From Streptomyces sp. NBC_01216 (GTDB taxonomy: Bacteria > Actinomycetota > Actinomycetes > Streptomycetales > Streptomycetaceae), in NCBI RefSeq assembly GCF_035994945.1, contig NZ_CP108677.1, positions 6,510,001 to 6,574,000 on the forward strand: a DNA stretch of 64,000 bases, in the 5' to 3' direction. The position numbers were made by a program, and so were the translations under genes. Positions 17,154-29,594 of this stretch are shown here, in pieces. Numbering within the stretch: the first letter of the stretch is position 1; each line of letters begins with the position of its first letter. The notes below the pieces were generated by a model. The model did not search any database, was not told where the DNA came from, and saw only the letters and a program-made list of their open reading frames with translations.

Positions 17154-19560
17154 GCGACACCTCGTGGACCTGGGAGTACGCCGCCTACGAACCCGCGAGG
17201 GAACGCCTGACCGAGTCGCTCTGCACCCTGGGCAACGGACGTTTCGCCACCCGGGGCTCCGCACCCGAGACCGCGGCCGACGCGGTGCACTATCCGGGTA
17301 CCTACGCCGCCGGCTGCTACGACCGGCTCACCTCGTCCGTGGCCGGACACCCGGTCGACAACGAGGACCTGGTCAACCTGCCCGACTGGACCCGGCTGCG
17401 CTACCGCTGCCTGCCGGACGACGGCCCGCCCGGCGCCTGGCTCACCCCGGACGACCCGGGGCTGTTCCGCCATCGTCTCGTCCTCGACCTGCGCACGGGG
17501 GTGCTCACCCGGCGCCTGCTCTACCGGCGACCGGACGGCCGCGGTCTCGGCGTCACCCACACCCGGATCGTGCACATGGGCAGTCCGCGCCTGGCGGCGC
17601 AGCAGACCGTGTTCCGGGCCTACGGATGGAGCGGCGCCGTCGAGGTCGAATCCCGCGTCGACGGGGACGTCACCAACGCCGGTGTGGAGCGCTACCGTGA
17701 CCTCGACGGCCGTCATCTGACGGGACATCAGCCCGGATGCGAGGGCGACGGCATCGCCCGGCTCGGGTTCCGCACACGTTCGTCGGGGATCGCCTTCGGC
17801 CTCGCCGTACGGTCCGTCACCCGGCCCGGCGTTCCCGCCCGCGAGGCGGTCACGCCTACCGGCACGGTGCAGACCTTCCGCCTGCCGTTCTCCGGCCGGC
17901 GTCCGGTGATCGTCACCAAGACGGCCGCCCTGGCCACGTCACTGGACCGTCCCGCCGCCGCCCCGCTCGCGGCGGCCGTCGAGGAGCTCACCCGTGCGCC
18001 GTCCTTCCCCGGCCTGCTGGTCTCCCACCGCACGGCCTGGCGGCGGCTCTGGGCACAGGCGGAGTCCGAGATCCCCGGCGAGGCCGGACGAATCCTGCGC
18101 CTGCACCACTTCCACCTCCTCCAGACCCTGTCCCCGCACACCGCCGAGCTCGATGTCGGGGTGCCCGCCCGCGGCTTGCACGGGGAGGCGTACCGAGGCC
18201 ACGTCTTCTGGGACGAGCTGTTCGTCCTTCCTCATGTCACCCTCCACTTCCCGGAGGTGGCGCGGGCTCTTCTCCTGTACCGGTACCGCAGGCTCCCCGC
18301 GGCTCGTGAGGCGGCGGCCCTGGCCGGCGCCGAGGGAGCCATGTACCCCTGGCAGAGCGGCAGTTCGGGGCGTGAGGAGACCCAGTCCCTGCACCTCAAC
18401 CCGTACTCCGGACGCTGGCTGCCCGACCGTTCGCGGCTCCAGCGGCACGTCGGCTCGGCCGTCGCCCTGAACGTCTGGCGCTACGGCCGCGCGAGCGGCG
18501 ACACGGGCTTCCTGCACGGCCCGGGTGCCGAGATCCTGCTGGAGGTCGCCCGGTACTGGGCGAGCGTGGCGGCCTTCGACGCGGACCACGAGCGGTATCG
18601 CGTCCGCGGTGTCGTCGGGCCGGACGAGTACCACGACGGCTATCCGGACGCGACCGAGCCCGGCATCGACGACAACGCCTACACCAACGTCACGGCGGCC
18701 TGGGTGCTGGCCCGGGGACTCGAACTGCTCGGTGAACTGCCCGCCGAGCGTCGTGCCGAACTGGCCGAGCGCCTGCGGCTCGACGACGGTGTCCTGGACC
18801 GCTGGCAGGACATCAGCCGCCGCATCTACGTGCCGTTCCATCAGGGCGTGATCAGCCAGTTCGAGGGATACGGGCGGCTCGCCGAACTGGACTGGAAATC
18901 CTACCGGCGCCGCTACCCCGACATCCGCAGGCTCGACCGCATCCTGGAGGCGGAGGGCGACACCGTCAACCGCTACCAGGCGTCGAAGCAGGCCGACGTG
19001 CTCATGCTGGGTTATCTCTTCCGACCCGCCCGGCTCCGGGAGCTGTTCGCGCGGCTCGGGCACCACCTCGACGACGACGTGTGGCGGGCGACCGTCGACT
19101 ACTACCTCGACCGGACCTCTCACGGTTCGACGCTGAGCAGCCTGGTCCACGGATGGGTGCTCACCCGGCAACAGGGTCCGGCCGCCTGGCGGTACTGCGA
19201 GGAGGCCCTGCGCGCGGACGTCAACGACATCCAGGGCGGCACGACCGGTGAGGGGATCCACCTCGGTGCCATGGCCGGCACGCTCGACCTCGTGGAGCGC
19301 GGTCTCACCGGACTCGACCCGGACGGAGAGGGCCTGCGGGTGGACCCCGTCGCGCTGCCCGAGATCCCCTGGTTGTCCTACACGCTGTGCTTCCGCGGGA
19401 TCGCGGGCATCCGGGTGCGGATGCGGCCCGGCCGCCTCGGGATCTCGGTGCCGGGCTCGCAGCGGGGGCCGCTCGTCGTCATCCTGCCCGGGGAGCGCCG
19501 CGTCACCGTGGCGGCCGGCGAGGAACGCTGGTTCCTGCTCTCACCCGGCCGAAGCCGCGG

Positions 19561-22676
<3,116 letters not shown>

Positions 22677-22766
22677 CCGAGAGCCGGGGCGTGCGGAGCA
22701 CCGGCGGTCCGGCGGTCTCGGAGCGCGGGAGGAGAGGAGAGGCCGTCACGTTGGCGCCGCGGGGGC

Positions 22767-23456
22767 TCAGCCCGCGTCGTCGTGCTCGTGCGCCTGGGCG
22801 GCGATGACCGCCGCCTGTACCCGTCGTTCGACCCCGAGTTTGGCGAGCAGCCGCGAGATGTGGTTCTTGACCGTCTTCTCCGACAGGTAGAGGCGGTGGG
22901 CGATCTGGCGGTTGGTCATGCCCTCTCCGATGAGGTCCAGCACGTCGTGTTCCCGCTGCGTGAGGGCTGCGAGGAGTGCGTCCTCCGGCGGACTCGCGGG
23001 CTCCGGCTCCCGCAGGGAGCTCATCAGCCGGGCCGTGGTGGCGGGGTCGAGCATCGACTGTCCGGTCGCCACCGTACGGACCGCCGCCACCAGGTCCGAC
23101 CCCTTGATCTGCTTGAGCACGTAACCCGCCGCCCCGGCCATGATCGCGTCGAGAAGGGCCTCCTCGTCGTCGAAGGAGGTGAGCATCAGGCAGGCCAGCC
23201 CCGGCATCCGTGACCGCAGTTCCCGGCACACCGAGATGCCGTCGCCATCGGGGAGCCGCACGTCGAGGATCGCCACGTCCGGCTCCAGGGCGGGCCCCCG
23301 GGCGAGCGCCTGCTCGGCCGTGGCCGCCTCGCCGACCACCGTCAGGTCCTCCTCGGCGTCGAGAAGGTCGCACAGGCCCCGGCGGACGACCTCGTGATCG
23401 TCCAGGAGGAAGACCCGCACGTGTGCGGCGGCGGAGAAGCCCGGTTCGTCGGACAT
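22767..23456 (-). CDS. DevR/DosR-like (OsdR-like) LuxR-family response regulator
   Basis: A 229-residue response regulator. The receiver domain has D19/D20, phospho-acceptor D65 ([12 protein letters not shown]) and switch lysine K115 (YVLKQIKG). The linker [18 protein letters not shown] is characteristic of DosR, and the NarL/LuxR DNA-binding domain reads [20 protein letters not shown] followed by RVQAAV, nearly the DosR recognition helix. ATG 23456 gives the usual length. It lies convergent to, and 90 bp from, the DevS-like kinase. It should bind GGGNC-N4-GNCCC boxes such as those at 14129 and 20683. Close similarity to DosR/OsdR is seen; the regulon here is inferred. Confidence 0.9.
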   Translation of the reverse strand: MSDEPGFSAAAHVRVFLLDDHEVVRRGLCDLLDAEEDLTVVGEAATAEQALARGPALEPDVAILDVRLPDGDGISVCRELRSRMPGLACLMLTSFDDEEALLDAIMAGAAGYVLKQIKGSDLVAAVRTVATGQSMLDPATTARLMSSLREPEPASPPEDALLAALTQREHDVLDLIGEGMTNRQIAHRLYLSEKTVKNHISRLLAKLGVERRVQAAVIAAQAHEHDDAG

Positions 23457-23672
23457 GGAGGCCCCTGTGGTCGCGTTCCGGAGATGACCGGTATCCCCGA
23501 CCAGTGTCTCAGGACCCGCGCGAACGCACCGTCGGACGGCTTCCTTCGGGGGGTGTGTCCCGCACGCCGCCACTCGGGGCGACGCACGGTGTTCCTTCGC
23601 GGCACCGGGTCATCCGCTGGTGACCCAGGGCATCGGCCCACGACGTCCGGTGACGGACGCGCGGACCGTGCT

Positions 23673-23833
23673 CAGAGCCTGTCGGGTGGCCTTCGGCCGG
23701 CAGGCGGACGCGGCCTGGTGCGTGCGATTCCAGGGCGCGGCGAGGTCACCGTAGGGGAGCCACCGGGGCAACACCGGCAGCGTGCGTGCCAGGGCGTGAC
23801 CGCCCGGTCAGAGGCCACCCGGCAGGCTCTCAG
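23673..23833. mobile_element. MITE-like inverted-repeat element, copy A
   Basis: A 161-base element with imperfect terminal inverted repeats (left CAGAGCCTGTCGGGTGGCCT; right end reads inverted CTGAGAGCCTGCCGGGTGGC). It is strongly similar over most of its length to the reverse complement of 62750-62923, including shared internal blocks GTGCGTGCGATTCCA and GGGCGTGACCGCC. Both copies are flanked by TCAG on each side in the element's orientation, a possible 4-bp target duplication. It is too short to encode a transposase. Its right end supplies the stop codon of the N-formylglutamate amidohydrolase-like gene. Confidence 0.7.
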
Positions 23834-24627
23834 CCGGTCACCCCGTCCACGAGCCGGGCCAGCGCGGTGGCCAGCGTGTCGAGCCCCGGACCCGGGGGGC
23901 CGCCCGGCTCCTCCATGTAGAGGTCACGGCGGAGTTCCACCATGAGCGCGGTGACGTTCGTGGCCGTCCCGTAGTACCGCAACGGCACGTACGTTCCCGC
24001 GAACGGGCTGTCCAGCCCGATTCCGCCGACGTCCGCGAACGCCCCGCGGGCCGCGCCGAGCAGCGCGGCGGGCGTGTGGAACGGGTCCGTCCCCAGGCAG
24101 ACCGGCGGGCGCGGCCCGTCGCCGTGGAGCTCGTACGGCAGCGTCCTCGTCGGATACGAGTGCACATCGATGATCACGGCGCGCCCCACGGCGTCGAGCC
24201 GCTCCGCCACCGCGACCGCCATCGCCGCCGCGTAGGGATGGAAGTACCGCTCGATCAGCGGCCGCCCGTCGAAACCGGCCGGCCGGAGCGCCGCGCGGTG
24301 TGTGGTGCGCGTGTACACCGCCCCCATGCCGCGCGCGAGCATCTCCTCGCGCTCGTCCGGGAAACGCTCGGGGTCGACCACCAGGCGGGACAGCCGGTTG
24401 ACGAACCGCCACGGCGTGAGACGCGCGGCCCGGGACGCCCGGTCGGCGATCTCCGCCGTGTGGGAGTCGGTGATGTGGTCCAGTTCCGTCGCGAGAGCCG
24501 GGTCGTCGAGCACGATCCCGGCCCGCACCTCCTCGGGTACGGCACGCGAGGAGTGCGGAACGTGGAGGATCACGGGCGACTCGGCGGAGCCCGGGTGGAG
24601 CCGGAAGGAAGGGGTGGTGTCCGTCAT
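23830..24627 (-). CDS. N-formylglutamate amidohydrolase-like protein
   Basis: A 265-residue protein of the N-formylglutamate amidohydrolase (HutG/FGase) fold. It shows VILHVPHSSRAVPEEVRAGI at the start, ELDHITDSHTAEIAD with metal-binding acidic and histidine residues, PWRFVNRLSRLVVDPERFPD, IIDVHSYPTRTLPYE and the C-terminal VELRRDLYME. The reaction would be hydrolysis of an N-formyl or related amide in histidine-type catabolism, but no other hut gene is nearby, so the substrate is uncertain. ATG 24627 has an AGGGA upstream. The TGA stop lies inside the terminal repeat of the mobile element, so the native C-terminus may have been altered by insertion. Confidence 0.82.
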   Translation of the reverse strand: MTDTTPSFRLHPGSAESPVILHVPHSSRAVPEEVRAGIVLDDPALATELDHITDSHTAEIADRASRAARLTPWRFVNRLSRLVVDPERFPDEREEMLARGMGAVYTRTTHRAALRPAGFDGRPLIERYFHPYAAAMAVAVAERLDAVGRAVIIDVHSYPTRTLPYELHGDGPRPPVCLGTDPFHTPAALLGAARGAFADVGGIGLDSPFAGTYVPLRYYGTATNVTALMVELRRDLYMEEPGGPPGPGLDTLATALARLVDGVTG

Positions 24628-25116
24628 CTGCGTCCCTGCTGTGTGCCCGCGGCGAGGTGGGCTCCGCATCGACGGGTGCGCGCACGGGGAGCGGCGCACC
24701 CCACGTGGCGCCCGGGAAGCCTCATGATCTCCCGCGCCGTCGGTCAGGCGGGCGGGGAACCGGCCCGCCTCGCCCCGGGCCCGCCTCCCGTGTACCCGCA
24801 GCGGGGAAGGGACCGCGTCGGCGGGGCGGACGGTGTATCCGCACGGAGGATGAGTCAAACACGGGTGGTTCGCGGTGTTTCATGCGCTTCTCGAATGACG
24901 CGGATCGCCCCGAAGTCCCGATAACGGACTAACCCGGACCGTTTGCCTGTGGCATAGGCTCCGTGGCTTCGGGCGGGTATCGTCTCGGCCGCTCGGTCGG
25001 GATCCTTCGAGCCCGCGCCGGAGAAGTGCCGCGGAATCTTCGGCGTTTCCTGTTATCCGGGAGACGCCCTGCGGTCTCCCAGATGCCGGGCATCGACAAC
25101 AGGCGGGACAGGCAGA
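24628..25116. other. Intergenic region upstream of the sigma-CAP fusion gene
   Basis: About 490 bases between divergent genes. It is less GC-rich near 24885-25080 and probably holds the promoter of the downstream gene. An ECF-type autoregulatory promoter might be expected, but I cannot assign -35/-10 boxes with confidence. No small gene or hairpin stands out. Confidence 0.45.
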
Positions 25117-27231
25117 GTGAATCAGGGCATGGGAACACAGCACGGGACGGATCTCGTAAGGGCGGCACAGAGCGGCGACCCGTGGGCTCAGGACCAGCTC
25201 ATCGCCGCCTATCTGCCCCTCGTCTACAACATCGTCGGACGAGCCCTCAACGGTCACCAGGACGTCGACGACGTCGTGCAGGAGACGATGTTGCGGGCGC
25301 TCGACGGCCTGGGGGGCCTGCGCGCACCGGACAGTTTCCGGTCCTGGCTCGTCGCCATCACCATGAACGGGATACGCGGTCACTGGCACAAGCGGCGCAC
25401 CGGCCTTCCCGCCGGCGCCCTCGACGACGCCCGTGACGTCCCTCACCCCGGGGCCGACTTCGTGGAACTCGCCGTCGTCCGGCTGCACCTGTCCGGGCAG
25501 CGGCGGGAGACCGCCGAGGCGACCCGCTGGCTGGAGCCGGACGACAGCGCCCTGCTGTCGCTGTGGTGGCTGGAGTGCGCGGGCGAGCTGACCCGCTACG
25601 AGCTGGCGGCAGCCCTCGAACTCTCCACGCAGCACACCGCGGTCCGTGTGCAGCGGATGAAGACACAGCTCGACACCGCCCGGGTCGTCGTGCGGGCCCT
25701 CGCGGAGAACCCGCTGTGCCCCGCCCTGGGGTCCGAGCTCGGCACCTGGGACGGCCGGCCCTCGGCCCTCTGGCGCAAGCGAATAGCCCGCCACGCCCGC
25801 GGCTGCGCGCACTGCCGGGGCCTGTGGAGCAACCTCGTCCCCGCCGAGGGGCTGCTGGCCGGACTGCTCCTCGTCCCCCCGGCGGCGCTGTTGCTCGCCA
25901 CCGTCCGGGACGCCGCGGGCTCCGGACTCGCAGCGGCGTCCGCCGCGACCACCGCGTTCCCGGCACAGCACCACGGCACCGGATACGGGACGCCCGGTCC
26001 CTACGGGGCCACCGAGCCCTACGGTGCGCCGTACGAGGCATCCGGTACCTACGAGGCATCCGGCTCCTACGGGACGCCGGGCGGGTACGACACCTCCGGC
26101 GGGTACGACACCTCCGGCGGGTACGGGACGCCGAGCCCGTACGAGACGAACGGCGCCTACGGGACCACGCTGTCGCACGAGTCCGACCCCCTCCACGGAG
26201 CTCCCGCGCAGACGCCGTACGAGGCCGCGCCGTACCAGAGCGGCCCGGCCCACGCGGCGACCGCCCCCTACGACGTGAGCGCGCTCCGCGCCCCGTACGA
26301 GACGGCGGAGCCCTACGAGGCCGCGGGCCCCTCCGAGCCGACCGAGCCGTGGACCACGGGCGAGGAGAGCGTCGCCCAGGAGCCCGGAGCGTCGTACGGG
26401 CACCGGAGTGCCCCGGCGGGAGCGGGCGGTCGTGGCTCCCGAGGTGCCCGCCGGCGTCGGGAACAGGAGCGGCGACGCGGCCGGCGCAGGGCCGTCGTCG
26501 CCGCCGGCATGGCGGTCGTGGCCGTCACCGGCGGGTCGTTCTACCTGAGCGGGGGACCCGACGGGGACGGCGACACGCTGGACGCGAACCGCGCCGCCGC
26601 GCCCGGCCCCGACCTGCCCCTCGCACAGCAACCCACCACCATGCTGGAGACTCCTTCCGCCTCGGCGTCCGCGTCCGCGTCCGCGTCCGCGTCGGCGAGC
26701 GCCACCGCGAGCCCGTCCGCCACCCCCAGCCGCACGGCGAAAGCCACGCCGAAGAAGACCGCCGCGCCCCGCACCTCGTCGCCCGCGCCGAAGCCGAAGG
26801 CGACCACCACGGGGACCGGCACGGGCACCGGAACGAAGCCCGGGTCCGGCTCGGACTCGACCGCCGACCAGGTCATCAGCCTGGTCAACGCCGAGCGAGC
26901 CAAGGCCGGCTGCGCTCCCCTGACGGCGAACTCGCAGCTGACCAGGGCGGCTCAGGGGCACTCCGACGACATGGCCGCGCGTGGCTTCTTCGATCACACC
27001 AATCCCGACGGCAAGAGTCCGGGCGACCGGGTCACGGCCGCCGGCTATCCCTGGTCGACGTACGGCGAGAACATCGCCAAGGGCCAGCGGACCCCGGAGC
27101 AGGTGATGGAGGCGTGGATGAACAGCCCGGGCCACCGCGCCAACATCCTCAACTGCGCCTTCAAGGAGATCGGGGTCGGCATCCACGACGAGGGCGGCCC
27201 CTACTGGACGCAGGTCTTCGGCGCTCGCTGA
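25117..27231 (+). CDS. ECF sigma factor fused to zinc anti-sigma-like motif, transmembrane helix and extracellular CAP/SCP domain
   Basis: A 704-residue chimera. Residues ~10-195 are an ECF sigma factor: region 2 (AQDQLIAAYLPLVYNIVGRA, then DVDDVVQETMLRALDGLGGL) and region 4 (ELTRYELAAALELSTQHTAV). Residues 226-233 are HARGCAHC, the H-x3-C-x2-C pattern of zinc anti-sigma domains, then a hydrophobic stretch (~243-265). A Tyr/Gly/Thr repeat region (~285-420) and an Arg-rich segment precede a transmembrane helix (~460-480, AVVAAGMAVVAVTGGSFYL). An Ala-Ser/Pro-Thr linker leads to a CAP/SCP domain (~582-704; VISLVNAERAKAGC, GENIAKGQ, NSPGHRANIL). Positive-inside topology puts sigma in the cytoplasm and CAP outside. 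It may be a one-protein signalling receptor. GTG 25117 is chosen; ATG 25129 is possible. Confidence 0.85.
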   Translation: MNQGMGTQHGTDLVRAAQSGDPWAQDQLIAAYLPLVYNIVGRALNGHQDVDDVVQETMLRALDGLGGLRAPDSFRSWLVAITMNGIRGHWHKRRTGLPAGALDDARDVPHPGADFVELAVVRLHLSGQRRETAEATRWLEPDDSALLSLWWLECAGELTRYELAAALELSTQHTAVRVQRMKTQLDTARVVVRALAENPLCPALGSELGTWDGRPSALWRKRIARHARGCAHCRGLWSNLVPAEGLLAGLLLVPPAALLLATVRDAAGSGLAAASAATTAFPAQHHGTGYGTPGPYGATEPYGAPYEASGTYEASGSYGTPGGYDTSGGYDTSGGYGTPSPYETNGAYGTTLSHESDPLHGAPAQTPYEAAPYQSGPAHAATAPYDVSALRAPYETAEPYEAAGPSEPTEPWTTGEESVAQEPGASYGHRSAPAGAGGRGSRGARRRREQERRRGRRRAVVAAGMAVVAVTGGSFYLSGGPDGDGDTLDANRAAAPGPDLPLAQQPTTMLETPSASASASASASASASATASPSATPSRTAKATPKKTAAPRTSSPAPKPKATTTGTGTGTGTKPGSGSDSTADQVISLVNAERAKAGCAPLTANSQLTRAAQGHSDDMAARGFFDHTNPDGKSPGDRVTAAGYPWSTYGENIAKGQRTPEQVMEAWMNSPGHRANILNCAFKEIGVGIHDEGGPYWTQVFGAR
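26083..26118 (+). repeat. In-frame 18-base direct repeat in the sigma-CAP gene
   Basis: Two perfect copies of GGGTACGACACCTCCGGC followed by a partial third, encoding GYDTSG units within the Tyr/Gly-rich linker. In-frame, so copy changes only alter linker length. Confidence 0.85.
26663..26694 (+). repeat. In-frame hexanucleotide repeat (GCGTCC)n in the sigma-CAP gene
   Basis: Four tandem GCGTCC units plus degenerate flanks, encoding an Ala-Ser repeat just after the transmembrane helix. Expansion or loss would change the extracellular spacer length without shifting the frame. Confidence 0.85.
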
Positions 27232-27399
27232 CGGAGAACGCGCCGCGGCCGGCCGGACCGGTGCGCCACGGCCCCGTGCCACCGCGCCCCGGCCGCGACG
27301 TCCGTGGCGCCGTGGTCCTGGCCGCGTCCGTCGCCCTTTCCCGGCGGCCGGGCGTGACCGGGCACTCCGCCGCCTCCGCCCCTGTGTCAGGGTGGGACC

Positions 27400-28350
27400 G
27401 TGACCACGAGTGAGAACCCCGACCGCCTCGTCCTCGGTTGCATGGGGCTGGGCGGAACCTGGGACCCGAGCCCCTACACGGCCGCCGACGTCGATGCCGC
27501 GGAGGGCGCCGTCGAGGCGGCCCTGGACAGTGGCATCACCGCGTTCGACCATGCCGACATCTACCGGCACGGGAAGTCCGAGGCCGTCTTCGGCGAGGTC
27601 CTGGCCCGGTCGGCCGGACTCCGGGAACGGATCACCCTCCAGACCAAATGCGGCATCCGGCTCGCCGACGGGGACCGGCCCGGCCGTTACGACCTGCGCG
27701 GCGCCACCCTCGTCCGCAAGGTCGAGGAGAGCCTGGCCCGTCTGCGTACCGACGTGCTGGACGTCCTGCTCCTGCACCGGCCCGACCCGCTCGCCGACCC
27801 GGCCGAGATCGGCGAGGCCCTGACCTCACTCCACCGTCAGGGCCTGGTACGCCGCTTCGGCGTGTCCAACATGAACGCCGCGCAGATCGCCCGGATCCAG
27901 GCCCACCTCGACCTGCCCCTGGTGGTCGACCAGTTGGAGATGAGCCTGCACCGGCGCGCCTGGTTGGAGGACGGCGTTCTCGTCAACACCCCGGAGTCTG
28001 CCGCCAACGGCTTTCCCTCCGGAACCGTGGAACACTGCCTGGCGCACGGGATCTCCCTCCAGGCGTGGGGGCCGCTCGCGCAGGGCCGCTACACCGGACG
28101 GGAGGAGAGCCCGGACGAGCGCGCCACCGCCGTGCTGGTGCGGAGGCTCGCGGAGGCGAGGGGTACGACGCCGGAAGCGGTGGTGCTGTGGTGGCTGCGC
28201 CGTCACCCGGCCCGCATCGTCCCCGTGATCGGCTCGTCGAACCCCGCGCGCATCCGTGCCTGCCGGGACGCGGCGCTCCGCGAACCGGACCTCGGCCACG
28301 AGGAGTGGTACCGGCTGTGGGTGACGGCGCGCGGAGCGGCGCTTCCGTAG
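27400..28350 (+). CDS. Aldo/keto reductase
   Basis: A 316-residue NADPH-dependent aldo/keto reductase, (alpha/beta)8 barrel. It resembles the YdhF/AKR11-type proteins: LVLGCMGLGGTWD, GITAFDHADIYRHGKSEAVF (catalytic D and Y), LQTKCGIR (catalytic K), LLLHRPDPL, RFGVSNMNAAQI, and the cofactor segment VPVIGSSNPARIRAC. Substrate unknown. GTG 27400 is chosen; CAGGGT lies only six bases upstream, so the mRNA may be leaderless. It stands alone between the sigma-CAP gene and the convergent serine hydrolase. Confidence 0.87.
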   Translation: MTTSENPDRLVLGCMGLGGTWDPSPYTAADVDAAEGAVEAALDSGITAFDHADIYRHGKSEAVFGEVLARSAGLRERITLQTKCGIRLADGDRPGRYDLRGATLVRKVEESLARLRTDVLDVLLLHRPDPLADPAEIGEALTSLHRQGLVRRFGVSNMNAAQIARIQAHLDLPLVVDQLEMSLHRRAWLEDGVLVNTPESAANGFPSGTVEHCLAHGISLQAWGPLAQGRYTGREESPDERATAVLVRRLAEARGTTPEAVVLWWLRRHPARIVPVIGSSNPARIRACRDAALREPDLGHEEWYRLWVTARGAALP

Positions 28351-28457
28351 CGACCGCGTGACGCCTCGGGCAGGGGGAGCGCCCGCCCTCCCTCCTGGGG
28401 ACCGCGACCCCGCCCGCCCGGGGACCTGATTCGGCGGCCGGGGTGCGCGAGACCCGC

Positions 28458-29501
28458 TCAGGAGAAGGCGTACGAGCGGAAGCGGTCCCGCAGTGCCGCC
28501 ACCGGCCGGCTTTCGCGGGTGAAGTAGAGCTTGTTGGTGAGGAGGACGGCCCACCGGCGCCGGGCGGGGGAGACCCACATCGCCGTGCCGGTGAAGCCGA
28601 AATGCGCCCAGACGTCCGGCCGGCCACCGCCACCAGGGACGGGATCGGGGTCGGGGTGCCAGAGGAGGCCACGGGCCGGGGCGAGCCGGCCGGTCCGTAT
28701 CCGAAGCGACTCCGCGACCCACGGGCCGTCGAAAGCGGCCGGTCCGGGGGCGAGCGCGTGGCGGAGGAAGCGGGCGAGATCGCCGGCGGGGGCGAAGACG
28801 CCGGCTATGCCGCAGGCGCCGCCGAGCAGCCGGGTCGAGAAGTCGTGCACCGTCCCCTTCAGGTGCGCGCCGGCTCCGTCGTCGAACTCGGTGGGCGCGC
28901 AGCGGGCGGCGGCGTCGGCCGTCAGCGGGCCGTACCGGGTCTCGGACATGCCGAGGGGGGTCCAGACCCGGGACGCCGCGAGGTCGGCGAGCGTCCGGCC
29001 GGTGAGGTGCTCGGCGAGGTACCCGAGGACGAGCGCGGCCCGGTCCGTGTAGGCGACGGCCCGCCCCGGCGGGTGGCGCAGCGGCTCGGCCAGTACGCCC
29101 GCCCGGACGGCGGCCGGGTCGCCGCCGTAGTGGTGGCGGAGATTCGCGCGCAGGGGCAGGCCCGCGGTGTGCGTCATGAGGTGGTGCGCGGTGACCGCGC
29201 CGAGCGGTCGGCCCGCCGCCTCGGGCCAGAACGTGCCCAGCGGACGATGGAGTTCCAGACGGCCGGACCGGGCGAGTATCCCGGCGACGGACCAGACGGC
29301 GAGGATCTTCGTGAGACTGGCCAGATCGAAGAGGGTGTCGCTCCGCATCGGCTCGTCCGGGCAGGCGGGGTCGAGCACACCGGCCGCGCCGTCCGCCAGG
29401 ACGCCCTCGGCGTCGCCGACGGACCAGACGGCTCCCGGGCACACCCGTGCCCGCACGGCGTCGCGGACCAGCGACTGGATCCGGTCGGTGTGGTGTCCCA
29501 T
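28458..29501 (-). CDS. Serine hydrolase of the class C beta-lactamase family
   Basis: A 347-residue protein with the serine beta-lactamase/DD-peptidase fold. The catalytic SxxK motif is SLTK (in DLASLTKILAVWSVAG), the second motif is YTD (in AVAYTDRAALVLGYLAEHLT) in the Y-x-N position, and HFGFTGT replaces the KTG motif. HLMTHTAGLPL is also conserved. No signal peptide is visible, so an intracellular esterase or amidase is more likely than a true beta-lactamase. ATG 29501 follows a GGGGGAT. It lies 93 bp downstream of the GH16-like gene on the same strand. Confidence 0.83.
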   Translation of the reverse strand: MGHHTDRIQSLVRDAVRARVCPGAVWSVGDAEGVLADGAAGVLDPACPDEPMRSDTLFDLASLTKILAVWSVAGILARSGRLELHRPLGTFWPEAAGRPLGAVTAHHLMTHTAGLPLRANLRHHYGGDPAAVRAGVLAEPLRHPPGRAVAYTDRAALVLGYLAEHLTGRTLADLAASRVWTPLGMSETRYGPLTADAAARCAPTEFDDGAGAHLKGTVHDFSTRLLGGACGIAGVFAPAGDLARFLRHALAPGPAAFDGPWVAESLRIRTGRLAPARGLLWHPDPDPVPGGGGRPDVWAHFGFTGTAMWVSPARRRWAVLLTNKLYFTRESRPVAALRDRFRSYAFS

Positions 29502-29594
29502 GGCATCCCCCGGGTGCGGTCGGGCGGTCGGTGGCCCCGAAGGTGCCGGGCTCCGTCGGTATGCCCGGACCGAGCCCGAAGGATGCCTCGTCCG

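Noticed and set aside
24880..27777. A 965-codon minus-strand open frame opposite the sigma-CAP gene
   Set aside because: Repetitive Gly/Arg/Val product that mirrors the repeats of the real gene; no recognisable domain.
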